Below are positions 21,933 through 33,953 of a DNA stretch of 64,000 nucleotides, one piece after another. This DNA is from Oasisia sp. SBJ-2009 (taxonomy: Eukaryota > Annelida > Polychaeta > Sabellida > Siboglinidae): contig OZ024855.1 of NCBI GenBank assembly GCA_964017155.1, forward strand, positions 2,694,991 through 2,758,990, read 5' to 3'. Position numbers and translations under genes: made by a program. How positions within the stretch are numbered: position 1 is the first letter of the stretch; each line of letters begins with the position of its first letter. The notes below the pieces were generated by a model. It searched no databases. It was not told the DNA's origin and worked only from the letters and a program-made list of their open reading frames with translations.

Positions 21933-22347
21933 AGGGCTTTATGCAAGACAAAATTATTGCCAGTCACACATGTTTTGGTGGACACATGGATGTTAACTGT
22001 TAAGCCAGTTTTCAAACTTTTAAGTGTGTTTGATGACCTGAAATGGACTACAAACACACATGATATATCATTTACACACACTTCTAAGGCATAGCGGACA
22101 ATATCTGTGGTTTTGGAACCTTTTTTGCTCCTTCATTTTTTATACGTCCACCCATATTTCTACCTGTCCACAACGGTTTTTACCCGTTCATATGATGCCA
22201 ATGACGGGTGGACAGGACTCTGCATAAAGCTATGTATAGCAGCAACACATAAACATCAGTTTTGGTGCCGTATAACCACATTGATGGTTAAGTTAGTCCT
22301 GGCCCTGCCCTATAGACCCGTATACATGTGAAATCAGAAGGCCCTAC
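21933..22347 (+). mobile_element. AGGGCTTTATGCA MITE family, copy a
   Basis: Starts AGGGCTTTATGCAAGAC and shares a ~390-base body with copy c at 28864-29249, including repeated CCCGTCCA-type motifs and an internal TGCATAAAGCTATGTATAGC. Unlike copy c, its right end lacks the final CATAAAGCT. No coding capacity. Confidence 0.75.
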
Positions 22348-23090
22348 TTAAGAAAGTATGAATGTTGATTTGAGTAATATATATGTACATTGCGCTTTAA
22401 AATTGCACTAGCTGGAATAAAAAACAGCATAACTTGGGACGGCTGTTTTCTAAAATAGCTACCAAATTTTGTTTTGTTGCATCTTAATAATTGTGCCATA
22501 TAGAGTACTTGTGGTGTGCAGCTGTATGTTTTAGGGAACACAATTTCATATATAATACAGTTCAATGGACTTACGACATAATTCTGCATCCCCTGGTACC
22601 TCCCATATTTTAAAAACTACTAGGACCTTTTTTCTATAATATATATATACACTATACAGGGGTAGAACTAGTCCGCTAGTCCGTACACTAGTAAAGATAA
22701 GGGCGGACTAGTTAACTTTCTTAATAGCTAGCCCCCCCTGTCTAGTAAAGGTCAGTGTGTCATCCACCCCACCCTACATCAATCAATCAAGCCTATATAG
22801 TCACAGTGACCCTAACCCATCAACAGGCTGGGGGTGTAACTAAATCCCAAGTCATTAAAACGTTGATAAGTTGTTGCCAGTGAGCAACTGGCTACACCAG
22901 CTACATTTACTGATAAATGATGCTTGTCTGGGCATTATTTGTAAGATCAATGGTTCTTTGATGCCTACAATTTTCTACCCGTGATATTTTTATTTCCAAA
23001 ACCATTAATACAGTCCAGTAGAGCAGTTTTCATAACAGCATAATCTGAGGTAAATTTCCAAAATTTCTATGAACAGTCATAATGGTAGGG
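22348..23090. other. Unassigned non-coding DNA
   Basis: Nothing recognisable beyond a small cluster of ACTAGT/CTAGTCCG repeats near 22670-22720. Confidence 0.35.
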
Positions 23091-24591
23091 CAGGGGTCGA
23101 CAATCACGTTTTGTATTCACTGGCCCGGGGGGCCAGTGGACTTTAAAAGTTACTGGCCCACCAAAAAAGTTACTGGCCCGAACTTGTTTTTGTAGGAATA
23201 CACATTTATTCTGATAAAAACAGGTACATTGTACAATAAGATATATTTGTTTATATTTAGGACACTAAAATAGAAACGGCAGCTGAAATGACAAATAAAC
23301 AAAACCGTGTTTTGCCGTTTTCTAATTCTTTTGTATGTATTCTGTCAATAAAGTTCACTTTTATATTAATTACATACCTCTAAGTTATTTGTTTGCCATA
23401 ACAAATGAGCCCCTATCGATTGTGAAATCCATTTTAATTTTGAAGACGCAGGATATGTTCGAAAATACGCGATGTTTAGACCTTAGTAATGCCACCGTAC
23501 TTTCTTGTTCGCCATGTTGTCTGGTACAAATAGAACCGCCAAACTGTCCTCTAACTGTTTGCATAGACGGCATCCCCGCCCTTTGACCTGTATATACGGG
23601 AAATCCAAATAAATATTCAACCGACTATCTCCTTATTTGGCGTTTGCTGTTGTGACCGTCAGCTTTGGGGTCTTCCGGCCGCTATGCGCGTGACACGAGG
23701 TGACCTAGATAATGCCATGGTGCTAGCTAGACGACGTTGTTGTGGATCCTGTTGCTGCCAAACGTTATAAATTTACCGCAAGGTGTGAATTAATTTTAAT
23801 TGGAGAAAGAAATGGAAGGCGACGATGGCGTGCATAGAAGTATTTGCTGCGGGCGACTGCTTAGCGCCGACAGCCGGAGGTCGAACGGGAAGCTGGGGGT
23901 CGTTGACGTTGGTCACTTGGTGGCGTTTCACCGTTTGCGGCATGGGCATGGCGAAATCCTGTGACAACTTGGCGTTTTACTTATTGGAATGGATATATTT
24001 TGGAATAAACAAGTTAGAAAATTCAGCTACATCACGACTATGTTTTATGTGAGTTATTATTTAGCCTATAGTTACGGTCTATAACGTTTTCAATATCATT
24101 ATTTCGTTACTAATACTATTATTTAGTACAAGTTCACAAGAAGTCCACAAGGGGTCGTCGTGACATGCTCAACATGTTTTGTCTATTAGTTTTACAGATT
24201 AGGATAGCAACAATAATAAAGGAGAACGCGAAATTCAATGAATTTTTTATTTAGGTCCCACTCAGCTATTACTTCAAAATCCGAAGCGTTATCTTAGCTA
24301 ATTCACTAAGGAGGTGTCTGCCTCACGTCTCCGCCTCACGTCGCCAGTAGTGACACCGTGCAAAGTTATGGAGAACACGCGAGTCCACGCTGTCACAGAT
24401 TATATTTAATTGTTGCGTAATGAGAGACAACTGATGGAAATTATATAAAACAATGGTGAATAATTCCATTGTAACTTGTTGAAACCAGTGGCCCGTCGGG
24501 CCAGTAAAATATAAAAACTGGTGGCCTGAACTGGCCCGACACCCACAAAACACGTGTCGGGCCATCGGGTCAACGCTATTGTCGACCCCTG
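23091..24591. mobile_element. hAT-like non-autonomous DNA transposon (1.5 kb)
   Basis: The ends are exact 14-bp inverted repeats, CAGGGGTCGACAAT at 23091 and its complement ending at 24591. CAGGGGT-type termini are typical of hAT elements. Inside each end lie clusters of the motif ACTGGCCCG/CGGGCCAGT (about 23118-23180 and 24485-24570), the kind of subterminal repeats bound by hAT transposases. A clean 8-bp target duplication is not visible (TGGTAGGG against TATCGTGG), so the class remains provisional. The interior has no convincing transposase frame. Confidence 0.68.
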
Positions 24592-25418
24592 TATCGTGGT
24601 ACTGCCGGTCAATGAGTGCAATTGGTGTTTTTTTCAATTGCGCAGTTTTATAGTACAGGTCATATCTTCAGTTTTTAATTAATTACTTTTGTTATTTCTG
24701 TATTATTTATGTTGTTACCTTTATAAAAATTGCACAAAACTGCATTGTTTTTTACTGGTGTTGCAACATATACTGTTTTTTAGTTTTAAAACAAATTATA
24801 ACGAGTCTGCGCTAACGGTATCCTCAAATCCATATAAATTCGCGTGTTTACTCATTTTGTCTTTACTTGAGAAATCACTTTTCGCTGAAAGTTGTGAGAA
24901 GTGTTGCGCTTTGCTGCGTCATTGGCCGGAATTCTACTATGTCACCTCCGCTATTGACAACGGCAGAAATATATAAATGTGTGGATGCGTTCACACATTG
25001 CAGCTCGAGAGGCACAAGGCGCATTCATAAATTTAGTAGACGAATCGAAGGAACGAATATGATTCATATAGAAATGTTATGACGATGCCACCTCATATTT
25101 TGAATACTTTTCACTAGGAGAGCGCTTGACTATCACATTCCAATTGAGCATGATGATGAGCATTTGGCAAGTGTTCCTGGCCAAATGACTCGTCATCGGA
25201 CATATGCCTGCGGCACCAGGTTGTCACCTCCTTATCTAATGCCGACTGTGGATTAACGCTGACTGCAGATTCAACATTTGAATAGGTGTTAATCGGCACA
25301 ATAACGCCGACCGTCAACGTAATTTCGCGTGCACACCAACCGACTGCAGTTGGCCGACTGCTTAAATTACGTCAACTAGTCGGTAGGTGTGTGCATAGCA
25401 TTAGACAATCAGTGTCAT
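24592..25418. other. Unassigned DNA with a possible MITE end
   Basis: No gene. Near 25331-25398 a short inverted pair (GCACACCAACCGAC and GTCGGTAGGTGTGTGC) surrounds Pst-like CTGCAG motifs. It may be a remnant of another small inverted-repeat element. Confidence 0.3.
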
Positions 25419-25705
25419 AGCTTTATGTAGAGACCCGTCCACCCGTCATTCGGACGGGTAAAAACGAATATGGACGGGTAGAAATATGGGTCGACGGGTG
25501 GTGAACGGGTAAAAAACGTCTTCCAAAACCATAGATATTGTTAGTTATGCCTTGAAATCAGTGCAAATGGTGTCACATGTGTGTTTGTAGTCCATTTCAG
25601 GTCATCAGGCACATCTGAAAGTTTGTAAACTGGCTTAACAGTTAACATCCATGTGCCCACCAAAACATGTGTGACTGGCAATAATTTTATCCTGCATAAA
25701 GCCCT
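25419..25705 (-). mobile_element. AGGGCTTTATGCA MITE family, copy b
   Basis: Inverted relative to copy a. Starts AGCTTTATGTAGAGACCCG, contains repeated GACGGGTA motifs and ends TGCATAAAGCCCT. It lacks the ~100-base extension present in copies a and c. Confidence 0.75.
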
Positions 25706-26475
25706 AATCAGTGTCCACTATAGAGGGTACCCTGGATGTTAATAATAGGGTAGATTAGCTGAAATGTATTTTTGTTATAATTGTCATAACTAGAATGGTA
25801 TTACTAATAGTAATAACATTGTTCATGACACGTTAATAACATTTGCAAATAATTTTGTTTTGCAAAGTTACACACTTTGACAGATGTTTGCTGTCCACAG
25901 AGCATGTGTCCAGAGATTGCCAGAACAGTCTAAATGGCTAGTAAATGCATATTGGCATATTGAGCTTAACTAGATATTAAGCTTTTCTGATTTTGCACAG
26001 GCATTTAATGTTGTAGTGCCACACAGAAAATCTGCATTTGCTTGAATCCTTGTGAATGCATCTCAGTGCCACCCAAAAAACAATATAATATTTTCTCTAA
26101 TTTAGTATTGACACTTTATGTCATAATTTCACTATGATTCATCAAAATCAGAATAATAGGACTTCAGTGCCCGGTTGCATGACACGCACCCAAGTTAGGC
26201 GGTAAAATTACCTCTATCTCTCTAGGTATCACCTAGCTGGGCGACCGTCCGCACTGGGTGCGTTGCCCAACAGCCACATAGATGCCACCCAACTACGGGA
26301 TACCGGCACGACTAACTGATAAGCGGATTGCCGCAGTTTTGTGAAAACAATCTTCCCAGAATTCATTTCACCTTTGACCCTCCTCATGGTGGAAGCAGTG
26401 AGACAACAGCGAAATTATAAGGACACCTTTCTCATGCTGAGATTGTGCCTTAATAATAATAATAATGTATCAAAA
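25706..26475. other. Unassigned non-coding DNA
   Basis: AT-rich to 26160, then a GC-richer block (26160-26330) of unknown nature beginning GCCCGGTTGCATGACACGC, which looks like a transposon terminus. Its partner end was not found. Confidence 0.3.
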
Positions 26476-27180
26476 ACATGCCATTGCTGTTTTTACCATA
26501 TATCCGTGATCTTTGCCGTATTCAGTGGTTTATATCATTTATATCACTTTCCGTTGGTAAAACCACTGCAACAGTTCTAGTAAGCAGTAGGCTTGACTAC
26601 TGCAATTCCCTCCTTTACAATACCGCAAATAAGGATATAGCAAAACTTCAGCGTGTCCAATTATTTTTTAGCAAGGGTAGTCATGCGTTCTCGTTTTTCT
26701 CACTCAGTGCCACTTCTAAAATTATTGCTTTGGCTCCCTGTGCACTATCGCATCATTTTCAAAAAATGTACAATACCCTATCAAGCACTCTCATCTACAC
26801 AACAAGCATATCTAAATTCAATGCTAACTCCAGCAAGAAATTCTAGACAGCTATGCTCAACCAGTAGTAACCCTCTTGACATCCCTCAGGTGAAAACGAA
26901 AGCCGGGACCCAAGCTTTCTCGGTTGCCGCACCAGTGGTGTGGAATTCACTTCCTGCCAGTATTAAATCAGAAGATAATATAGTTTCATTCCGCCGACGT
27001 CAAAAAACTAATCTCTTTAATGCTGCCTGTCATCCTTAGCCTTCTAGTTGCTTCATCCATCCATTGACGACTCACGCATTGTTTTTGATCACTAGTTTGC
27101 TTAATCCCTTGGTTTTGTCGCGTCACTGAGCTTGATCTTCGAGGATATTGGCGCAAAAGAAGTCATTATTATTATTATTA
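26476..27180 (+). pseudogene. CR1/L2-type LINE relic, 3' end of RT
   Basis: Frames carry ATVLVSSRLDYCNSLLYN, then SRFSHSVPLLKLLLWLPV, YRIIFKKCTIPYQALSS and AFSVAAPVVWNSLPASI, the C-terminal RT blocks of CR1/L2-like LINEs, across two frameshifts. A TTA/ATT trinucleotide run at 27167-27181 is the probable 3' tail. It is the same family as the minus-strand relic at 19000-19800, but better preserved. Confidence 0.78.
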
Positions 27181-27189
27181 TATAAGAAC

Positions 27190-27948
27190 TGTTACAAGGC
27201 CGATTCAAATCAACCTTGTTGAATAGGGACAAAAAATAGGGATGGAATGCCATGACGGTAGAGGTCAATGGTCTATCGACGACATTGCAGAGTGTGGAGG
27301 ACCTAAAGAAAAATTGGCAATGAACTAATTTTTGTGTTTTCGGTTGATAAATAGTTGAATAAAGGTGAATTTAAAATGGCATAACTTTGTTATTTATATT
27401 AACTATTAAAATACTGTTTGCAGTGTTTTGAAATGCATTGAATGGAGTAATAAATTTGCAATATTATTTTTTTCATACTAATTAATTCAGTTAATTAGTT
27501 AATATTATCTAGGTAGTGCACCAAGTTAACAGACCAACACATTATAATTAAGACCAGCAGAGTTAATAAAATATGAAGATATTTATACATATGCATTGTG
27601 CATAATCACATTTATTATGAGAATAAATATATAGTAACTAGTCATGTAATAATAAATAAATAAATTAGTTAATAGATGATAATTAGCGGGTAACGTCGAC
27701 AGACAGATTTTGTAAAATACCACAATGTCCATGAATATATGTTTATATAAACAAACAATTTGTAAAAAAACTTTAATTGTGGTAAGAGAAATAATTTAAT
27801 ATTTACGTAAATAGTTAACATGATATATTATGATGAAAACCTGCAATGCAGTGCTATGGATGTACTGGAACTGCCCTGCAGTAGCACGACTGTCACTTAC
27901 TGTTTCATGTTGCCCTTACTTGTGTGTCAACTAATAGCGGCTAATACT
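27190..27948. other. AT-rich non-coding DNA
   Basis: No gene or repeat recognised. Confidence 0.35.
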
Positions 27949-28161
27949 CTGTTCACACAAGCAGATTTAATCCTGTACGAAACCGGTTTTGCTCATGTTG
28001 AGCGTTCACATTGCAAAATCTAAACTGGATCAGTGAGTTCATGCTCCCTGTGACAAGATGTAGTCAGGATATCAGAACCGCAACAGGGTATCAGCACTGG
28101 TATTGGATTAGTTAATGTGCATTAACTAACCTGGCTCGAAGCCCGTTTGTAGTGTGAACAG
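27949..28161. mobile_element. Small inverted-repeat element (candidate MITE, 213 bp)
   Basis: CTGTTCACAC at 27949-27958 and GTGTGAACAG at 28152-28161 are exact reverse complements 213 bases apart, with partial further symmetry inside. No target duplication is evident and no second copy was found, so this is a candidate only. Confidence 0.4.
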
Positions 28162-28863
28162 ATATAAGTGATCTTGTTCTACTAAGATCAATAGTGTGTT
28201 CTATTTATATCCATGGTTGCAGGCCACTGGCTGTGCAGCATTAGATTAACACATGTTAACCACCAATGTGGTTATACAGCTGTCATTGTCTCATTTGTCT
28301 GTAACATAATCTCTTGTACTTCCAGTACTTAATGTACTATCAGCACATCACTTTCATGCTGTGCCACCAATGCTTGATGTCATGAATCTGTGTGAATTAT
28401 ACTCAAAAGTGTCCTTCAGCAAAATTGGTTAAAGCCCTGAATATGTAATTATTTTGGTTATACCCAAAATTAAACAACCATCACACGGCTTTAATGGAGC
28501 TGAAACTTCATAAAATAATCATCTCGTGGTGAGTTGTGTTTATTTCAAATTATTCGTTAGCTAACAACTATTTTGATATTTGAAACAGTAATATATATTG
28601 ACGCTTATGTTTTCCTATCATTTCCTCACAAAACAATGTTTATATGGAAATATTGACACAGCAAAATTTGATAATTTGTTCAGTGATTACTGATACATAA
28701 TAACAACTGACAATACGTGACAGATGTGTACTTTACCATAACAAATTCAGAGTTCCTAAACATCAAACTAAACCATGTTATATTTTGTGACACTCATGCC
28801 CCATAGGAATTTTGCACCATCTGGCATTGGCTAAAATGATGCTATTTTTGGGTGGTGTGACTC
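28162..28863. other. AT-rich non-coding DNA
   Basis: No gene or repeat recognised. Confidence 0.35.
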
Positions 28864-29249
28864 AGGGCTTTATGCAAGAACAAATTATTGCCAGGCACAC
28901 ATTTTTTGGTGGACACATGGATGTTAACTGTTAAGCCAGTTTACAAACTTTAAATGTGTTTGATGACCTGAAATGGCCTACATACACATGTGACACTCAC
29001 TTTTGAGGCATAACTGACAATATCTAAGATTTTGGAAGACCTTTTTTGCTCCTTCATTTTTTATCCGTCCACCCCTATTTCTAGCTCTCCACAACGGTTT
29101 TTACCCGTCCATATGACGGATGGACAGGTCTCTCCATAAAGCTATGTATAGCAACACATAACAAGTTTTGGTGCCGTATAACCATATTGATGGTTGAGTT
29201 AGTTCTGGCCCTGCCCTACATGTGAAATCAGTAGGCCCTGCATAAAGCT
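28864..29249 (+). mobile_element. AGGGCTTTATGCA MITE family, copy c (most complete)
   Basis: 386 bases from AGGGCTTTATGCAAG to CTGCATAAAGCT, so the ends are inverted repeats of about 10 bases (GCTTTATGCA). It contains the CCGTCCA/GACGG repeats and an internal CATAAAGCTATGTATAGC resembling its own right end. That internal copy may explain the shorter family members, which stop there. Confidence 0.78.
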
Positions 29250-29554
29250 ATGTTGTGACTAACGTCTAATAGATTATCAAAAGAATCTCTGCTGCAGACG
29301 ACAGATTTCCAGATACACTTGTTACAATACAGCCTTTGGCATAAGCAACAAGGTTCATGCACTGACGTACAGGCAGGCCGGATGCATGCTATTGAAAACT
29401 TCAGATACCACCAAGTCTTTAAAGCGTTAAATGTAGAATTGCTTCAGGTGACATGTCAGTCTACAAAATGTATAGATACAGCTGTACATGTTTAAATCAT
29501 TTCAATATAAATTCATGTTATTTCTTGCAGTGCAGTTTACATTATCAAACATGA

Positions 29555-29670
29555 TTAAATTTGGCTAAAGGTCAGACAATTCATTTATACACAGTCTGGA
29601 CGGCAATAAATCACGGCATACCTTCAAGTACTAGGGAGTAAAATCTCTTTAGCAATTTTTAGACGTCATT
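29555..29670. repeat. TTTGGCTAAAGG repeat family, copy 1
   Basis: Shares AAATTTGGCTAAAGGTCAGA and, about 70 bases on, CTCTTTAGCAATTTTTAGACGTCA with copies at 30166-30250 and 42425-42530. The two halves are separated here by extra sequence. Confidence 0.55.
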
Positions 29671-32039
29671 TAATTTACCTAACATTTATATCATGATTAG
29701 CGATAACAGAAAGCTAAAAAGATTCAAAGATTCAAAAAACTTTATTGTCCGTTTAAAAACATTTTAAAAACGGAAATTTTTCTTCAGTCACACATAAAAT
29801 GACAGTAATAAAAACATTGGTGAATCATATAGGGCCTACAGTTGTCAATACATATAAAGCAAATAAACACCCAGTGTAATTTAATAGAAACATTGTTTAA
29901 AGGAACATGCAAGCATAGTGTTGAAAATGTGTTAAAATCCCCCCCATTTCCTACAAAACATTCAAGATAGAATATTGTAAGAAAAAAATTTGTAAGAATC
30001 TTATACATCATAAATTAATCTTGAAACGTACATTTTCACTTACCATGGGCGCTGCCATTGGTGCCCATTTCACGAGGAACTCACGAAGAGTAACGCGAGA
30101 GAATGCGTGAATGTGTCGTAGACTGTCCACAACTCTCAGTGATATACGCGGTCTAGGCTAGCGATGGGCCTAAAATTTGTTTAGCCAATTTGGCTAAAGG
30201 TCAGAAATTTCTTTAGATAAATTAGATTTATTTTAGCCATTTTTTCCAGTCGACACACAATATAATATAGAATGCTATACATTATTATTATTCACTATAA
30301 AACACATACTTTTTATTACCTAAACATTGACATAGCATTAGCATAAAAAGCATATAAAACAAAAACACGTACAATATAATTTAAAAGAACATTTTTTAGC
30401 CATAAGAAAGAAAACTGAACAACAGTTGAGAATTTTGCAAATACCTAAAATAAATAAATCTTTCATCTATAGAAGTTGAAAGATAACATTTTATAACAAG
30501 GCCTTATAATTTAGAAAGATGTACTCTACTTTTGTTGCCATGCAGGGATTCAAATAGTGCACTGAAATAATTATTACGTATCTTAAAAACATAATTTGAC
30601 TGGTCAGTAACTCATTAGTTGAATAGAATATTTCTCCAAATTAGTTAACAGTAATATCCGGTAGTCTACATATCGACTGTAATTCTGGCCTGGGTGACAG
30701 AGGCAGATATGTAAATGATAAAACATGTTTTTGACATGCATCTTTCTCTCTGTAATGTGTTCTGGTTATGAGACTTGTCAAATATACATGAATTAGATCA
30801 ACCATATAATTATTGACATTTGGTTGAATATTTACTGGATGGCACATTGATTATTTAATGGTCATGCCATGTGATTCGGCCAACACTGAGTGATAATAGG
30901 GAATCTGTCAGGTACAGGGTTGTTTACTAGACTCAAACTTGTAACTAGTGTTATCTAACAGGTCCCCATAGTCCAGACAACACAATTCTTAATTGAATTA
31001 AGCCCTGCTATTGTCTATAAGTGTGGCTAAATGGAGGAATTAGTGACCTATTGTTTACCATGCTTGGCATGTCACACTGACTGGTTAGTTGGGTCATTGC
31101 GATCGTTTAGGCAATTTCAACAGAACCGGGCAGTGAATAATGCAGTCATTTACTGCTGATAACGTCAATAATAATGACCAAAATAACATTTTGCCAATAT
31201 GGCAGAGTTTTATTTTATTTTCGCTAAATAGCAAACTGTTTCGCCTATGGCGTAATTAGCGATCGACAGCGCATGCCTAGGCGGTGTGCAACATGTAAAC
31301 ACTAGCACAGTGACAATGGTTTTAGTTGTTTTTATGAGTCTTGTGATAATGAAATGCTTGAACGTCAAGCATACGGATGACAAAACAAAGCAGGAGAAGG
31401 GTCAGTGAAAGGAAAGAGATTTTTCCAAATGCTAATAAATTCTCTGCGAAACGTGAGTTGGTGATGAAATGGCTCCATAATATAGGTACGGGTCATACTG
31501 TTGAAACATTTCAACCGGGAAATTGTTTGCCAGCACCATGTCACCGTTGATCTGGTTGCTGGGATTGGGTGAAAAACGACTGTTGAACGAAGATACTGTC
31601 TCCACTGAATTTGTGCAGAGATAGAAAAGTCCGGGGCCAAAGAGTCGGTGTTGCTGTGGCACACTAAGAGCCGTCTCACAAAAGGGACGACCATAATGTA
31701 TGCAAATACTATCAGTGGGGTACTAGAATTAGTAGAATATCATTCAATGTATTTCCTTCATAATAATAAAAATCAATGATTAGTAAAATATTCACTGGAA
31801 TAATTAGTTCGATAAAGGATTTGTTTATATGTGAAAGTGGGTGATAATAAAAGTTACTAAGCTCCATAAAACCGACCAAGTCCAAGTAGGAATGCACGAT
31901 TGCATTATACTAGCTATGTGCTGTTTGTTTGAATGAAAAATAGCTGAGAACATAAATTATCATTTGCACCATAATTACTTATTTACAGATGCTTAGAATA
32001 GAGTGATCCACAGAGCTGAAGCTTTTGAATTGCAGTAAG
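29671..32039. other. Unassigned AT-rich DNA
   Basis: Apart from the short repeat at 30166-30250 nothing is recognisable. Open frames of 60-110 codons (29784-31897) have no known domain. Confidence 0.3.
30166..30250. repeat. TTTGGCTAAAGG repeat family, copy 2
   Basis: Reads GCGATGGGCCTAAAATTTG, then AGCCAATTTGGCTAAAGGTC and a TTTAGCCATTTTT end. It aligns with copy 3 across most of its length. Confidence 0.6.
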
Positions 32040-32560
32040 GTTATAGACTCAAAATGGTTCATTTACACTGGATATCAACTTTTCTAAGGCGTTTCATGTA
32101 GTACCCCGTGACCCTGTCCTGAATTACAAGAATGGTTCGCTACTGAATTGTGGGCAACTAAAAACGAAGAGTTGAGATATGTGACGACATATTTTCTCAT
32201 TATACCGCTGTTTCGTCTGATGTCCCACAAGACTTATGCACCAGTCCCTTATTATTATTCATTCTTTACATAAACGACCTAACCAACAAAAATATTACTG
32301 CTAACACTAGTGTATGTTTTGCTCGTGGATGATACCAAAATATCCACCATGGTCTTGGGTGTTTCTGAACAGCCTAACAAATGTATCTCAGTGAATTCGT
32401 GATTTGGGTAAACCGGTGGCAACTACGACTTCTTCAAGTAGCTGAACATAAAAGTCAAATGCTGTGTATTGACGATTGAAAGTAGTGTTCAAGCTACCTA
32501 TCATTTCAGAGGTGTACATTTCTTAACAGTTAAAAATACTGATATCTTGGTGTTATAGTG
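32040..32560 (+). pseudogene. Ancient LINE reverse-transcriptase relic
   Basis: Scattered blocks in changing frames: INFSKAFHVVPRDP, VSSDVPQD, LLLFILYINDLTNKN, a degenerate catalytic box and LGVIVDE near 32550. Their order matches Jockey/CR1-type RT (FSKAFD, SGVPQG, ILYINDL, LGV-x-x-D). Stops and shifts are frequent, so this copy is much older than the LINEs at 15.9-18.9 kb. Confidence 0.6.
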
Positions 32561-33147
32561 GATGAGTGGGCATTTTTGTGTTCTATTTCTTACAGAACAT
32601 ACAGCATAATCTGTGTTGTTTTCTGCTGCGTTAACTTAAGTCTTTACTGTGCGTAGCAGCCAAAACCGGCCAACCCCTCCTATACACAGAGTGGCCAAAG
32701 CCCCCCAGTAAACTAGGCCTTTCGTTTACCACAAAGAAATCCTTCTTTTACATTAACCACCCAGATGAAACTGCTGACCTAAACTCTATGTAGGTCATGG
32801 AAACGTGCTGTCACCATCTTGTATAGCCATGTAGTTTAACAAATTAAGTGAGTATATTTGGAAGGTTGTTGAAGTGCATTCTTCTAAATATAGCATGACA
32901 AAATTGCCATTTTATATTGTCATAACTGTTTTTTGAAGTTTGGTTCAAGATCTAAAACATAATAATTGTACCACGGAAATGTTAATAAGACATTTTAGTT
33001 ACACAATAATTTCATACACAATGCAATTAATTTTACATATTTTATGCATCGGTTGTCGAGATATAAAGGTTTTAATGCTATGGGCTGCCATCTTCAAATT
33101 GTCTGCCCACAGCAGGGTGTAAAACAACTGTTTTATGTCCCAGCCCT
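32561..33147. other. Unassigned non-coding DNA
   Basis: No gene or repeat recognised. Confidence 0.35.
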
Positions 33148-33428
33148 AGCTTCATGTAGAGACCCGTCATTTGGACGGGTAAAACCTGTTTAGGATGGGT
33201 AGATATATGGGTGGATGGGTAAAAAATGAAGGAGCAGAAAAAGGTCTAATCGTAGACATTGTCATTTATGCCTTATAAATGAGTGTAAATGATGTCACAT
33301 ATGTATTAGTACATGTAGTCCATTTCAAGTAAAAAAAACATTTAAAGTTTGTAAACTGACTTAACAGTTGACATTCATGTGTCCACCAAAAGTGTGTGAC
33401 TGGCAACAATTTTGTCCTGCATAAAGCA
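33148..33428 (-). mobile_element. AGGGCTTTATGCA MITE family, copy d
   Basis: Starts AGCTTCATGTAGAGACCCG and ends TGCATAAAGCA. It is inverted relative to copy a and is the most diverged copy. Confidence 0.68.
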
Positions 33429-33566
33429 CTTTTTATAATGATATATGCCTAACTTAATACCACTGTAATTTTGATGCCTGTCATGGCTACTTACAAAGAC
33501 TTGAATATCTTCATATGATGATGGGTGCATGTAAAATGTTGTGCTATGTATTGCATTCATGTAATA

Positions 33567-33576
33567 GTGGTGTGTG

Positions 33577-33607
<31 letters not shown>

Positions 33608-33608
33608 A
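33567..33608. repeat. (GTGC)n microsatellite
   Basis: About seven CGTG/GTGC tetranucleotides preceded by a GT run. Confidence 0.9.
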
Positions 33609-33953
33609 CACCATTCATTAGCACATGTTGTAATCACGGGACATAAATTCTTCACGTTGTTGATCCTAAATAAATAGTCATTCATTTACACACAACTTGG
33701 TTAGAACTTTGTACTCTCTGCTGAGAATACCAAGGCTTGAATTATCCTTTTTCTGTTTCGATGCATCAACAATTAAATTAACTCCACCTTGCTTCAGTTC
33801 ATTAGGATGAATATCTGGTTGTACATTTAATTATAGTTTTTGCATAGAAATTGTTTGTTTAAAATATAGAGCATTTGATCACACTTAAGTAGGCTTTGCC
33901 ACGCCTCCCCATAGTTACCAGTATGTCGAGTTATTACAACACTGTTCAGACTA

